Assembly: GCA_009746045.1 (NCBI GenBank)
Contig: RPFO01001209.1
Coordinates: 122,501 to 186,500, forward strand
Direction of reading: 5' to 3'
From: Mesostigma viride
Lineage: Eukaryota > Streptophyta > Mesostigmatophyceae > Mesostigmatales > Mesostigmataceae
DNA length: 64,000 bases
Shown in pieces: positions 11,483 to 22,374 of this stretch. The stretch's first letter is position 1; each line of letters starts with the position of its first letter. The notes beneath the pieces were generated by a model. That model made no database searches, was not told where the DNA came from, and worked only from the letters and a program-made list of their open reading frames with translations. A program made the position numbers and the translations under genes.

Positions 11483-12523
11483 CACACCTCCTTCTTGGCC
11501 ACCAAGGCTGTCGCCAACCTTGGTGCCGATTTTCTTTCCGCCCATGGCCCCCCTCCTGCACGCTGCCACGGCTGTACTGCCGCCCCCGTGTGGCCGCTAC
11601 GGTTTCCCGGCGGACGCAGGGCGGCACCCATGTCGTTCCCCCCGTTAGGGGGGCGGTTTCCAGCGGCTGCTCATTAGGCCTTACGCCCCCGGACCGTCTC
11701 TCACAAGCCCAGGACCCATCACCAGCCCCACCCCCGAGGCTGGGATTTCCCGGCATTGAAACCTTTGTGGCGATAGGCCCTCTACCCTACCAAGGCCTTG
11801 GCTTGGAAACTGCTTAGCCAAGGCCCTGACCAGGGCTTGTGTTGTTGTAGGAAATTTTTTATGGCATAGATATGCCCCCCTGGCTGAACCGAACTCTTTA
11901 TCGCTTTTCCTATAATGCATCATACAGGATAAAAACAAGGCGATAAAACAGCAAGAATTTCAGCCCCGCCAGGCGAACATTCTTTGCTGAAAAACTGGGC
12001 AATGATGAAGAGCGCGCTCCTCCCACCAAGATTCGCTCCAGCCCCGCATCCTCCCCGAAACTCCCGTCTGGCCACAGGCCGAAAGATCGGGTCCGCTGTC
12101 AGGCTCCTGGCAGTTATGGGCTACCCTGGCACCCCGCGCTAGCCATCTCCACGTTTAAGGCAGATTCGCCTCCACCTGTGATTCTTTCCACCGTAGCCGC
12201 TGGCCCTGGCCTGTATGGCTCCTTCCCTGACGTTGTCCGACTAAAATCGCAGCTTCCCCAGTGTCAGGAAGCCGCTTGCCGCACCCAGGGGTAGAGGGGA
12301 ATCGTCAGTGGGCCCAGCGCCGGAAATCACACCATTTTACTCAAAACGTAGAGCCCCCCACCCAACAACCATTACCGTGGCCTGTAACGGTGGGTGGCGA
12401 ACATAAAGAATTTTATTCCAGGCCTCTCCACGCCCGGAGAGGCCGATAGCATCGTCTTACATTCAGCGCAGCCGCCATAGCGGCCAGCCGACCTTGCCAG
12501 CAAATGCTGGGATCAAGTTGCGA

Positions 12524-12860
12524 AGCTGAAAAGAGGCCTCCCTACGTCCCCTACACCACTCTAAGTACTGACTATCATTCACATTGCGCCACGCAGGCCT
12601 GCCGGCTGGCGCAGGTACAAGGTGTACTGACTGCCAATCACAGTTGCGCCACGCCTGGCGGCTGGCGCAGGTAACAAGGTCTAGTGACGTACGTTAGAAG
12701 CTACCTAGGCCTGCACTCCGGAACCACACTCAGCCTAGGCACAAAAAGGGCCGGCCCGTGCAGTACCCTCGTGACAAGCGCTAGTCTTACGCTACCTACG
12801 GCAGGTCGGTCCCCTTTGAGCCCGTCCACGCGTCATATATAAAATGAGCGAAGCTCAGCA
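12524..12860 (-). repeat. A1 repeat of PAT-like element 2
   Basis: Outer A repeat; differs from A2 by isolated substitutions (GGCCGGCCGG versus GGCCGGCCCG near 11185/12750). It adjoins gag codons for Ser-Ala-Val-Ser-Phe-Asp on the plus strand. Confidence 0.85.
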
Positions 12861-13787
12861 AGTGCTGTCAGTTTCGACGAGGGCATGCTGTATTTAATCT
12901 CATGCTTCAAGAGTGCGCAGTCCAAGCCGGCTGCCTCGGCTGCCCTGCCATCCCTGCGCAAGGTGGATGCCGGCGCGTCTTCTTCTTCAGGCGCAGAGGC
13001 TCCAATTACGCGGTCGGAGCTTACGGCCATCCTGAAAAAGGTCGTCGGCAACGGCAACAACGGGGGCCAGCGAGGGCGCAAGCGCGGGCATGGTGGCGAC
13101 GCCAAGCAGGGTGATCATCCCCCGGCCAAGCGGCAGCAGGGGGCGTCTACTGACCGCAAGCAACGCTGTGAGCGCTGCTTCGGACGTCGCCATGTCCGGG
13201 ATGACTGCCGAGTTCGCCCGGACCTGGAGCTCGAGGACAACCTTTGCCGCAAGTGCCACGACGTTCTGCGTGGTCACAGCGTGGAGGCGTGCAAGGCCAA
13301 GCGCATCGTCGTCCACGGCACACGCGAGGAGTGGGCGGAGCGACGGGCAGCACGAAAGTCAGGTGAGAGCACGCTCGATACCCCTTCTTTTGCTCAATGC
13401 GTCACGCTGAACCGGGCCGTCGTAGAGCCTGATGTCGTTCCTAAAAGCAACGTGACTGCATCCTCTGTCTCACTCCGTGATGTGCTCACGCAATCCGTTG
13501 ATGCTGCTCTGGCTCTGTCGCGCCAGGATCACGTGCTTCCTGAGCACGGGTCTACAATGCGTGACCTAAGCAATGTGGTGTCTTCTAGGTCGGGTGTGTA
13601 CAACGCCGAGCGACCAAGCACTACTGCAGCACCCCAGCTAGATACTGGGGCGGTTGGGCCTATGAGGAATGTTGTGACAGTGCAAGAGAATGCTGGGCGG
13701 GCAGATGTTCTCGGTACACACCACCCTAGCAGTGGATCTTCACATTGGCAAGGTGCTCACAAGGGCGGCCTTTCGTGCAGCCTCTGA
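12861..13787 (+). pseudogene. Copia-1 gag, C-terminal part with two zinc fingers
   Basis: The frame continues gag after the PAT-like insertion (SAVSFDEGMLYLISCFKS...), then a basic nucleocapsid-like stretch with RKRGHGG. Counting from Met at 12885, a canonical CCHC knuckle uses C95, C98, H103 and C108, and a second finger uses C121, C124, H131 and C136 (C-x2-C-x6-H-x4-C). The pair fits RNA packaging. A linker of low complexity follows to a stop at 13785-13787. A paired-finger layout recurs in Copia-4 and Copia-5, so it is a lineage feature. No protease motif lies between this and integrase. Confidence 0.8.
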
Positions 13788-13900
13788 AGCTGCCCAGTTA
13801 GCCAATTTCACTATACCCCAGTAGTCACCCCACCTGTTGAGAATCCTGACAATGCCACTGCACCTCAGGCTGTCACCCTGAAACTGTTAGCATATACCAG

Positions 13901-14110
13901 ATGCACCGTGCATACGGGCATGAGGCCCAAGCCGAGGTAGAGGGGGCACACATGTTGGGGGCACCTTTATACAACGAGCTGAAGAATGTGCGTGCTCAGT
14001 GTCCTGCCTGCATCAAGATCCGGAAGAACTCGCGTAGGCGGCATGCCAAGACTCCACCCTTGGAGCGAGGGTACCTTGTGGGGGATGTCATGCACATGGA
14101 AGGGGGGGAC
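13901..14110 (+). pseudogene. Copia-1 integrase, N-terminal zinc-binding part
   Basis: About 70 codons with HRAYGH and CPAC, an HHCC integrase zinc-binding pattern, then GDVMHMEGGD which should hold the first catalytic Asp. The frame is cut after GGGAC by Copia-2; the sequence resumes at 25092 with TYFIVKDRFSK in the correct frame once one GGGAC copy is discounted. The short stretch 13788-13900 upstream contains stops and links it to gag. Confidence 0.8.
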
Positions 14111-14727
14111 AGTTGTATGAGAGTGAATGCCACGAATTCCGCCATGGTTCTTGCAGGAAGTTGCCTTTATTAATAACAGGAAACACAGACGTAAGTCACG
14201 TCACTTCCAAGACTGCACGCAGCACAGACGACAGGGTCGCAGTGCCAAGAGAACGTGCACGCAAGAACTAGCGTCCCGGTGCGACCAAGTCACACATATA
14301 GGTTGTTAGGGACGCGTCCAAGTATTCAGCTGCACTGTCACAGCTGAACTGTCAATCAATTGATTACTCAGAGCTCTGGCACGCCTTTGGCGCGGAGATC
14401 TATCAATTGTCCATACGGCTAGTCCTGTGGACCTATCCGTACACTACTCAGCATCAATTGTCTCAAAGGTCCTGGCGCGCTACAGCGCGCCTACCTATCA
14501 ATTGACCATCAAGTCCTGTACAAGTCCTGTCAACGTCCTGCGGACTATCAAAGTGACACTTGTACATCCTGTGTCCGTACGCGCCCACAGTGGCGCGCCG
14601 GGTACTGTCGGCACAGCCTAGGAAACGTCATAACTTTTACGTTCCTTAACCAAATGAGGCGTTCAAGGTGCCGCTGGAAAGAGCGTAACAATCTCTATCC
14701 ATCTAACGTAAATCCTTTACGTTAACT
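14111..14727 (-). repeat. 3' LTR of Copia-2
   Basis: Matches 24471-25086 except for a few substitutions and a 1-bp length difference (CTCAGAGCTCTGGC versus CACAGACTCTGGC). Contains several ATCAATTG/CAATTGAT dyads that may be promoter or packaging elements. Confidence 0.93.
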
Positions 14728-15681
14728 CCAATCCCTTCTTTTCTTTAGGGATTACATCCCCTGCCAGGGACCCTTGAAGTAGCTTGAAATGTCCTTCACT
14801 CCAGCTTGAAGCTTGAACAGATGTCTTTAATGGCCATTGCCATTCCCCCAGCCTTTTCTTTTAAGGAACTGGAAAAGAAACAGATCTGCCACAGGGAAAA
14901 CCATTCCATGAGAAATGGATAAAAACCTATGGAAGTGGCATTACAGAGTACCACCAGATATTAGAAGCACACAAAATTAAATACATACAGGTTAATTCTA
15001 TGAGGTCTTCTCCAGGAATTAATCCCATCACCTCGGTAGAGCCTCCAGTACAATGACCTTCTGGCGGTGAGTTACATTAATCCCAGATACTAATCCCATA
15101 AAACCCAGTACATATTCAATATAAGTACAATAAATCCATGACAATTAAAATACCACTTGACAAAGTAAGGCGTATTACAATAGTTTGCCTGTCATTCTCT
15201 CAACAGGGGTCTATTGGCGCCCGTCTTACGGCGCCCGTCTACTTGCCAGATGGTAAACTGCCACAGCAAACAAATGACAAAATGAAACACATAGGCAACA
15301 ATTAAATCCTGCCCTGGGGAACTAGGGAAGTCTGAACAGGCAAACACCTGAACAGGCCAGCTTGTAGAAACATAATACCAGGGAATCGAACCCCGCCCTA
15401 TAAACCCCAGAATAAAGGTTCCCAGACCATTGTGAGAGGTATGTACAAATATACATTTCTTTTAAAATAGAATACATGGTCTGTAATGGACCTGTCAACC
15501 TTGTGTAGTCAACAGCATGAACCCCAGCCAAAACCTGGCTGTATCCTGATTAAAATCAGAGTGAGTGTACCATGGTCCATGAGCCTTAGTACAGATTAAA
15601 ATACAGGTATTATGCCAGTCACAATGCTGACACAGTCTACCACACAATCTGCTCTCCAATGCCCTATAACCATGCACCAGG
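14728..15681 (-). other. Copia-2 3' non-coding region and polypurine tract
   Basis: Nearly 1 kb between the RNase H stop and the 3' LTR. Read on the minus strand it ends AAAGAAAAGAAGGGATTGG at 14728-14746, directly before the LTR: a good polypurine primer for plus-strand DNA synthesis. Nothing else recognisable; AT-rich with no convincing open frame. Confidence 0.65.
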
Positions 15682-16140
15682 TTAGACAGCTTGCTGAGAT
15701 GGGTCCATCAGAGACTGAAGAACCTTGTATTGCACTGCTGCCTTCTGCACTAGTTTGGTCAAAGCATCAGCAGGATTGTCAACCCCAGGGATATGCTCAA
15801 TATTGGCCAAGGAGGACAACTCCTTAAGAAGGAGATAATCCAAGTCCCTACTTCTGGCCATCTGCCTGTGCACAAACTGCACCATCCCCATGGAGTCTGT
15901 TTTTAGAAGAGTGGTAACCTGAAGTGGCCAAGGAGTGTTAGAAGTCATCTGATGAAGCAACTCCTTCAGATAAAGGCTTGTGTGAATGCCTTCACAAATA
16001 GCCCTGCATTCTGCCACATCACTGCTGACAGCCACCCGTTTGTGCAGGCGACTAAACCAGCTCACCAAACTCCCCAGGCCTTCCTGTCTGAGCACAAAGA
16101 GCCCTGCAGCCCTGCCCCTGACCTTGGAGACCTGCCTGCT
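15682..16140 (-). pseudogene. Copia-2 RNase H, C-terminal part
   Basis: The frame begins at the Copia-3 junction and reads SRQVSKVRGRAAGLFVLRQE, then WFSRLHKRVAVSSDVAECRA (the catalytic Glu region), a TDS segment and NPADALTK (last catalytic Asp). This is the Copia-type RNase H that removes the RNA template strand. It continues the segment ending at 19296 after removal of Copia-3 and one CTGCT. Both halves are in one frame, so Copia-3 was inserted while this gene was still readable here. Confidence 0.85.
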
Positions 16141-16884
16141 TGTCAGCCGTAGTGGGCCAAGGCAGTCTCGGCACTAGTTTTTTGGCTGTGAGTTAGCCTA
16201 ATTAGTGGGACGACACAACTGTACTTATCCAGACTATTTAATTCGTGTTACGGATTTTTAGTGCTGCGCTTCAGGTCCGAGATACTGTACGGATCATACT
16301 TTTGAGACCCGTTGTAATTGTTTTTGGGTCCGGACTATATGTGGAGTGCTACAAAATATTGTACCGGTGCTGGTGTGGCACCGACGGTACATCTTGGATT
16401 GCTTATGCTGCCACCGTACGTTATGCAGCAGGATCCGCGCTTCGCGCAGATCTTAGGGACGTTGGTACTGTTTCTGGTTTTTCACCTATGTGAGTGATTT
16501 TGTCTAAGTCCGAGCGTGTGGCGCATGTCTGAGAAAGAAATCATAAGAATGGTAGAGTATCAGACGCGGCGCAACTTTTCAGTCCTTTGTGCATGTATGC
16601 ATGCACATGTGTGCTTGAATGCATCCGACCACCTAGAACGCGCCGCCACGTATCGTGCGGCTGTGATCTGTTTGTGTCGTGACCTGTCCTTTGGGCGGCG
16701 TAGCATTTAGCCTAGGCACTGCTCCTTGGCAACTCACGCTCATGCCTTATTTTCACACGTTTTTCACCATAAAAGACGTGAAATGTGGGCGTCGGCATTT
16801 GTGATTTAATGCTTGTCTTTTAAGCGTTATTTAATAACCAAGATCAATTTCCTCCGATCACCTTGGTTCAGTGCAAATGCAACA
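16141..16884 (+). repeat. 5' LTR of Copia-3
   Basis: 744 bp, TGTCAGCCG...AAATGCAACA. I see no difference from the 3' LTR over the compared stretches, implying a recent insertion. Open frames inside it exist twice only because the LTR is duplicated. Confidence 0.95.
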
Positions 16885-17566
16885 TGGTATCGCGTCAGAA
16901 AGTGACAGGCAAAATCTGGTGAAGCCAAACTTCATACACTTCACCTTGTCCAAGACTGTGAGGGGGACGCCCCACATCTACATTGCAGTCTTTGGATGCG
17001 CCTCTTTCGCTTCTTCTTGTTGAAACCGGGCCACCCAATTTGTGGGAGGTGTTCTTCTTGAGGGAACTGCAGTGTTCTGTTGAAAGTGTAAGACCCTTGG
17101 CATAAGGGCCACTTGAGTATTGGGAAGGTTGTCTTTATTCTTGAAGAATCTTTCCTGTGGAGACGTTTTCCTTTGGAGAAAACGTTTTTTCTGTTCTTCC
17201 TGGGCAGTAAAAATCTGGGTTTTCTGCAACATTTTTTCAGTGGGGAGAAACTTGTCTATGCAAAGGGATTTGACCACTGCTCTGTGGTGTCCCAGATCTG
17301 CTGGAGATCCTATTGTCATTCCGGATCCTGATTACAACACCGGCCATCAGGGGGTGTCCCCTTCTCCGAACAGAGCATCTGTGGAAGTACAGTATAGGGG
17401 CACCAGTTTTAATTGGGAGATCGTGTGCACCCCTCGAACTTTGCGCCGTTTGGCGGAATTCTTAGACCAGCTCATCCCTGAGGAGTCCGCAATAGTTCCT
17501 GAGAATCCTACAGTTCGTCCTACTGGTGAGGAGTGACAGTGATTGGTGTGACCATCCTGAGTAGGT
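16885..17566 (+). other. Copia-3 leader with primer-binding site and small ORF
   Basis: The leader starts TGGTATCGCGTCAGAAAG at the LTR edge, whose first seven bases match the usual TGGTATC tRNA-iMet primer site. An open frame of 138 codons (17120-17536) ends 30 bp before gag; its C-terminal third (SFNWEIVCTPRTLRRLAEFL) looks more protein-like than its start. I cannot assign it, and it could be a leader peptide or chance. Confidence 0.5.
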
Positions 17567-18460
17567 TTGAAAATGTCTGGGAATATGACTAATACACAAT
17601 CTGTTATTTCCAATGCCAAGAACATTCCCACTTTTGATGGATCAGACGTGGGGAAGTGGGACACAACTGTTATCAGGTTTCAGCGTCTCTTGAAGGCGCA
17701 TGAGTTGCAGGGGGTTTTGACTGGCGATGTCACTGATGCAAAGAAGGATGCAGCGGTGTTGTCTGCCATGAGCACGTTTCTGGATGGTTCCGCTCTGTTA
17801 CTCATCAAGCGGGCGGACACCTCTCAGGAGGCGTGGGCCATTCTTACAGACCGCTACGGCAAGGACAAGACTACGGAGACGTATCGCATGGAGCTGCGGC
17901 AGAAGCTGACATCCAGGGATCCTGTCACGGAGAGATCTCTCCGGCCAGTCCTTGTGGCCAGGGAGTACACGCGCGACGAGTATGAGTCCCTGGGAGGCAA
18001 GTTCGCTGACCTGGACCTTGTTCTGTCTACTCACGACGTGATGCCGGCTAGTATCCGAGCTGTGATGGCTGGACAGGACATCAAGGTGCACGAGATGTCC
18101 TGGGCCGATTACAAGGCTCGAGTACTGAGGGTGGAGGACAGCCTGAATGCACAAGCGGCTGTTCTCAGAGCCGCCAAGGGGGGCAGCAGCTCTGCTGCCA
18201 CTGACCCCACGGGGATCCTGGGGGTTTTCGCCACCATGGGGGTGGATGATCGGCGGGGGAAATGTCACCACTGTGGTAAGCCTGGCCACAAGGTGGCAAA
18301 CTGTTTCAAGAAGCACCCTCATCTCCGCAAGGGGGGAAGGGACGGAGAAGCCAAGACGCAGGCCAACTTGACGTCCACTCCTGATCCGCAGGAGGCACTG
18401 GAGGTGCCCCCTGGTTTTGTTTTCCACACTGGCGTGGAGGCTCCCGCTGACCAACTGTAG
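17567..18460 (+). CDS. Copia-3 Gag (UBN2-type) with CCHC knuckle
   Basis: Intact 297-codon frame. The N-terminal half is a Copia-type Gag: FDGSDVGKWDTTVIRFQRLL, then AWAILTDRYG and repeated helices typical of the UBN2/retrotran-gag family. Residues C233, C236, H241 and C246 form one CCHC zinc knuckle. It would build the cytoplasmic particle that packages RNA. It is flanked by the leader and a 91-bp 3' region; no pol follows. The intact frame in an otherwise pol-less element suggests selection or recent arrival. Product call is secure at family level. Confidence 0.88.
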   Translation: MKMSGNMTNTQSVISNAKNIPTFDGSDVGKWDTTVIRFQRLLKAHELQGVLTGDVTDAKKDAAVLSAMSTFLDGSALLLIKRADTSQEAWAILTDRYGKDKTTETYRMELRQKLTSRDPVTERSLRPVLVAREYTRDEYESLGGKFADLDLVLSTHDVMPASIRAVMAGQDIKVHEMSWADYKARVLRVEDSLNAQAAVLRAAKGGSSSAATDPTGILGVFATMGVDDRRGKCHHCGKPGHKVANCFKKHPHLRKGGRDGEAKTQANLTSTPDPQEALEVPPGFVFHTGVEAPADQL

Positions 18461-18543
18461 TATTTTTTGTTCAGTGGTGCGTTGCTCCAGGGGCGCCCTG
18501 GCCACCATACTTTTTCGAGTCATTGTTTCCAGCTTGTCCCACT

Positions 18544-18551
18544 AAGGGGGG
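18544..18551 (+). other. Polypurine tract of Copia-3
   Basis: AAGGGGGG immediately before the 3' LTR, the usual plus-strand primer position. Confidence 0.75.
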
Positions 18552-19295
18552 TGTCAGCCGTAGTGGGCCAAGGCAGTCTCGGCACTAGTTTTTTGGCTGT
18601 GAGTTAGCCTAATTAGTGGGACGACACAACTGTACTTATCCAGACTATTTAATTCGTGTTACGGATTTTTAGTGCTGCGCTTCAGGTCCGAGATACTGTA
18701 CGGATCATACTTTTGAGACCCGTTGTAATTGTTTTTGGGTCCGGACTATATGTGGAGTGCTACAAAATATTGTACCGGTGCTGGTGTGGCACCGACGGTA
18801 CATCTTGGATTGCTTATGCTGCCACCGTACGTTATGCAGCAGGATCCGCGCTTCGCGCAGATCTTAGGGACGTTGGTACTGTTTCTGGTTTTTCACCTAT
18901 GTGAGTGATTTTGTCTAAGTCCGAGCGTGTGGCGCATGTCTGAGAAAGAAATCATAAGAATGGTAGAGTATCAGACGCGGCGCAACTTTTCAGTCCTTTG
19001 TGCATGTATGCATGCACATGTGTGCTTGAATGCATCCGACCACCTAGAACGCGCCGCCACGTATCGTGCGGCTGTGATCTGTTTGTGTCGTGACCTGTCC
19101 TTTGGGCGGCGTAGCATTTAGCCTAGGCACTGCTCCTTGGCAACTCACGCTCATGCCTTATTTTCACACGTTTTTCACCATAAAAGACGTGAAATGTGGG
19201 CGTCGGCATTTGTGATTTAATGCTTGTCTTTTAAGCGTTATTTAATAACCAAGATCAATTTCCTCCGATCACCTTGGTTCAGTGCAAATGCAACA
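18552..19295 (+). repeat. 3' LTR of Copia-3
   Basis: 744-bp partner of 16141-16884, ending AATGCAACA and followed by the CTGCT target duplication that belongs to Copia-2 RNase H. Confidence 0.95.
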
Positions 19296-20664
19296 CTGCT
19301 GTCCATTGAGCTATCCACATACAGCTCCATGCAAATGGGTTGTGATAAATCCACTGCAGACAACAGAATGCCAGATGAAGCCCTGACCTGATCAGCCACC
19401 TTGGCAGACCCTAGCTCCACCAGCATGTCATCAGGCAACCTGGCTATGACCATAAGGTCTGGCCTGGAAATGCCTGCCACCCAAGCAACCATGCCCCTGA
19501 CCATAGGACACAGTGCCTGTGTGATGGTTGGAGGAAGCTTGCTAATGAGGGTCTCTTGATAATCATTGCCCCCCACCAGCAGCATACGCCACTCCCCCCT
19601 CTTCTTCACCAGTGTGGCCTCCATGCCCACAAACAGCAGAGGCTCATTCTCCACCTGCCATTGCTCCCTACCCAGAGGAAACTTGGACTTAATGATGGAG
19701 ATCAGCTCCTTAAGCCACGACGTGGGAGCTATCAGATGTAGGTCATCCCCGTGCAGCGAAGCATACACTGGTAGGCCTTCCCATTGCCCCAGAAACAGAC
19801 AGGGGTCTACAGGAGAGACCTTCAAGTTGCAATGCTCCTTCAGGAAACGGTTGAAGTCTCCCTCCAGATTATTGGACTTGACCTCAGGCCCTCCAGGCCC
19901 TTGAGGATTTTAAGGAACTCCGTGTGGATGTCCCTTTTCCATACAGCAGGCACCCTAACATAGAAAGGCGTCTTGCCCTCCCACTTTTCCTGTGCCACAT
20001 CTGCATCCCCCTCCAGAAATGCCCTCTTGAAGTCTACCACCACTGAGCCATAGTCCAAGCCCTTGTTGAGAAGGCCTAGAAATACACACAGCAGCAGCCT
20101 CCAAGTGTCATGCAACATGCCAGGGGTATACAACTCCTCAGCAGTGCACTCACCAGTACCCTTGAACTCATTCAGCACTGGCCTGACATGTGGTACCTTG
20201 ACCCCGTCCACCTCCTTCATCTTGATGACAAACTTGAGCTTGAGTAGACGTCGTGCAGGAGGCAGGTCATTGACAGGTTCCACGCATTTCTTGGAGATCC
20301 AGTCCTCCCCAGATTTAATCAGACCCAGTGTGACCTGGGGACACATAATGGGAGAGGACATGAGCTTCACCAGGCCTTGGTAGTTGATAGGGCTGTGTCC
20401 AGCAAGTGAGTGAGGACCAATGCCCAAACTGCTTGGATGACTAGCAGCTGGCAATATGAGGTCATCAACCAAGGGCTCCTGCCCCTGGCACACTTGCACA
20501 CGCTTAACCGTCCTGGTTACTGCACGTGATAGGTGAGTGGTCCTGAAATTAATCAGTGGGACCTGACCAGCCCCTTCCTTAGTCAGGAGAGAGGACGTGA
20601 TCACTACCCCATCCTGGCATAGGAAATTCTGCCCCAGAAGAGCAGGTCCTTGATAGCCCTCCAA
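19296..20664 (-). pseudogene. Copia-2 reverse transcriptase and start of RNase H
   Basis: Two frames make this region. 20664-19840 holds the end of the protease-like domain (GYQGPALLGQNFL) and the RT fingers and palm (LYTPGMLHDTWRLLL, VDFKRAFLEGDADVAQ, GLEGLRSSPIIW). 19825-19296 holds the polymerase centre LHGDDLHLIAP (HGDD at 19742-19753), then WVAGISRPDL and the first RNase H strand, ending MELYVDSSMDSS at the Copia-3 junction. A frameshift near 19840 separates them. Copia elements usually have YVDD; here Gly precedes the two Asp residues. Non-functional as it stands. Confidence 0.85.
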
Positions 20665-22325
20665 GACACAAAAGCAGTGTCCTGTCCAAGGATAGGAATG
20701 AATACCTCACCCAGTACCTTCACGTGTACCCCGCCACTGAAGTCAGACACAAACTGATAGCTGGGTTCAGACATGCTGTACCCTGCTGCAGCCCTGGTCC
20801 CAATGATGGAAACCTGAGAATTAGTGTCTACCTCTAAGGCAGTGTCCAGCCCCAGATTGCCATGCCACCTGAGCTTGGCTACCTTGGGCTGCTTCTTGGC
20901 TCTTTGTAGAGCCCCAATCAATCCAGCCAAACTTGTCCCCCTGGGCTTGGTTAGTGCCTTGGGCTTGACAGTTGACTCCCCAGCTGTTGACCTTGCAGCC
21001 TGTTCAACAAGTACCTCTGCAACCTGGCCAGGGCTGACAGATTCCCCTGCAACAGATGTGGTCGTTGCGTCAGTGATGTCACTTGGGACCTGAAAATCCT
21101 GCAGATCCTGTGAGCCTTGTGCCTGACTGCCCTCATTCATCAGGTTAGGCTTGACATATGACCAACTCAGCCGGTGCACATGCTTTGGTTCGTCCTCCAT
21201 GCTGACCAAGCATGCGTGGCTAGCTTCATCAACCTGGGTAACCACCCCAGGACTCCAGCTACCACGTTTGCCATAAAGGCTAGGTTCCTTCCAAGCTAGG
21301 ACCTTCTGACCCACTTGTGGCTCCAGCATCTTCCAACCCCGGTCCTTCTCCCTCAGCTTGGCAAAGGTGACATGTGCAGCATGTTTCCAGCCCTCCAGCA
21401 CATGTGGTGGGCACAGGCCATGATATAGACCCATTGGGCTGACAGCAACTCCATCATAGTAGAAGTTAACCCTGCTGTTCAGCTGCTGCTCCACGTTCCT
21501 CAGCCATGCACTCCTGACAAGTGCAGGTGCAGACAAGGGTACCCAGTCTTCAGAGATGATCAATTTCTTGACCTCCTGGATTGCCCTCTCGATAGCACCC
21601 TGCTGCCCATGAGCCTCCCTAGGTGTAACCAGCAACTCAGGAAGGGTAGGATCACCCTTGAGATGCTGAAACTGCATGTCCACCTGGATCCTTGTGGTAG
21701 GAAACTTGGCTCTTACATTCTGCAGGGCAGCCAGCAAGTACCTGTTCTTCATAGAAGGTAAATGCTCTAGCACCTTGTATTTCGTGTACCTGTCCACGCA
21801 CACCAACAGTTGCATGCCCCTGATGTGTTGGATATCACACTGCAGATCACCAATGCTCTGAGGTAGAGCTTTGGCATGTGATTTCCTGGGCTTGTTGGAG
21901 GACAACTGGCACTTACACCGTGAGGCAGCTTGCTGACACGCCTTAAGAAGGGGTGCCCTGCCCATACGGAAGGCAAAGTTGTTTGACAGAGAAGTGGCAT
22001 GCCCAAACATGTTGTGGATTCGGGCACCCAACTCCTGGTACACAGAGGAAGCAGTCCCTGGCACAGTCAGGACTGTGCTGTCAGGTTGTCCAGCATCACC
22101 ATGCTGACTTCCATCCTGTTCTGACTCAGAGCCTGAGTCACCCTGCTCATGCCCAACACCTGGACCGCCAGCAGGGACCACATGCATACCACCAGAGGCC
22201 TTCACACCCCTCTGTGGTTGTACATTGGTTTCTCTCAAAATGAGAGGTCCACCCTCGTGCCCAGCACGAGGATGCATGGGGTCAGACATTCTTACAGCTG
22301 CATCAGCTGTCAAGGACGTCTTCAT
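20604..22325 (-). pseudogene. Copia-2 integrase followed by retropepsin-like domain
   Basis: Frame of 573 codons. The HHCC part reads HNMFGH with RCKC (one residue short of the usual CxxC), followed by CDIQHIRG and VDRYTKYKVLEHLP (first catalytic Asp region), VDMQF (second) and GAIERAIQEVK (Glu). After the integrase tail comes a proline/serine-rich linker, then LEVDTNSQVSIIGTR (DTN at 20820-20828) and GEVFIPILGQDT, a retropepsin-like pattern with Asn in place of Gly. The frame breaks inside this domain and is continued by the frame starting at 20664. Order integrase-then-protease is the reverse of normal Copia. Confidence 0.8.
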
Positions 22326-22374
22326 AGGAACCTGTACCTCTCCAGGTGACCTGGGGCCACCCTGAACCTGGAGA

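Larger units (their letters stand above)
10737..12860 (-). mobile_element. Non-autonomous PAT-like (split direct repeat) retroelement 2
   Basis: On the minus strand the order is A1 (12860-12524), internal, B1 (11482-11292), A2 (11291-10955), a CCCACCCACCCACCCAC linker, B2 (10927-10737). It is a diverged homologue of 1499-3870: the first 560 bp of internal sequence align closely, and the rest aligns in patches. It lies inside the gag gene of Copia-1 without a target duplication, within one or two ambiguous bases at each end. No RT or recombinase frame is present. One peptide stretch, PPCVRRETVAATRGR, is open in the same sense in both copies and may be a coding relic. Confidence 0.8.
16141..19295 (+). 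mobile_element. Copia-3, gag-only LTR retrotransposon
   Basis: Identical-looking 744-bp LTRs (16141-16884, 18552-19295) with canonical TG...CA ends and target duplication CTGCT (16136-16140, 19296-19300). A tRNA-iMet-like primer site TGGTATC follows the 5' LTR and AAGGGGGG precedes the 3' LTR. The 1.67-kb interior encodes only a gag with a zinc knuckle and no protease, integrase or RT. This is the layout of non-autonomous gag-only elements (TR-GAG type), which must borrow polymerase from a partner. It is the youngest insertion of this nest. Confidence 0.92.

Noticed and set aside
16245-19121. Paired 82- and 64-residue proteins in Copia-3
   Set aside because: Identical pairs exist because both lie in the LTRs; no independent support for coding.
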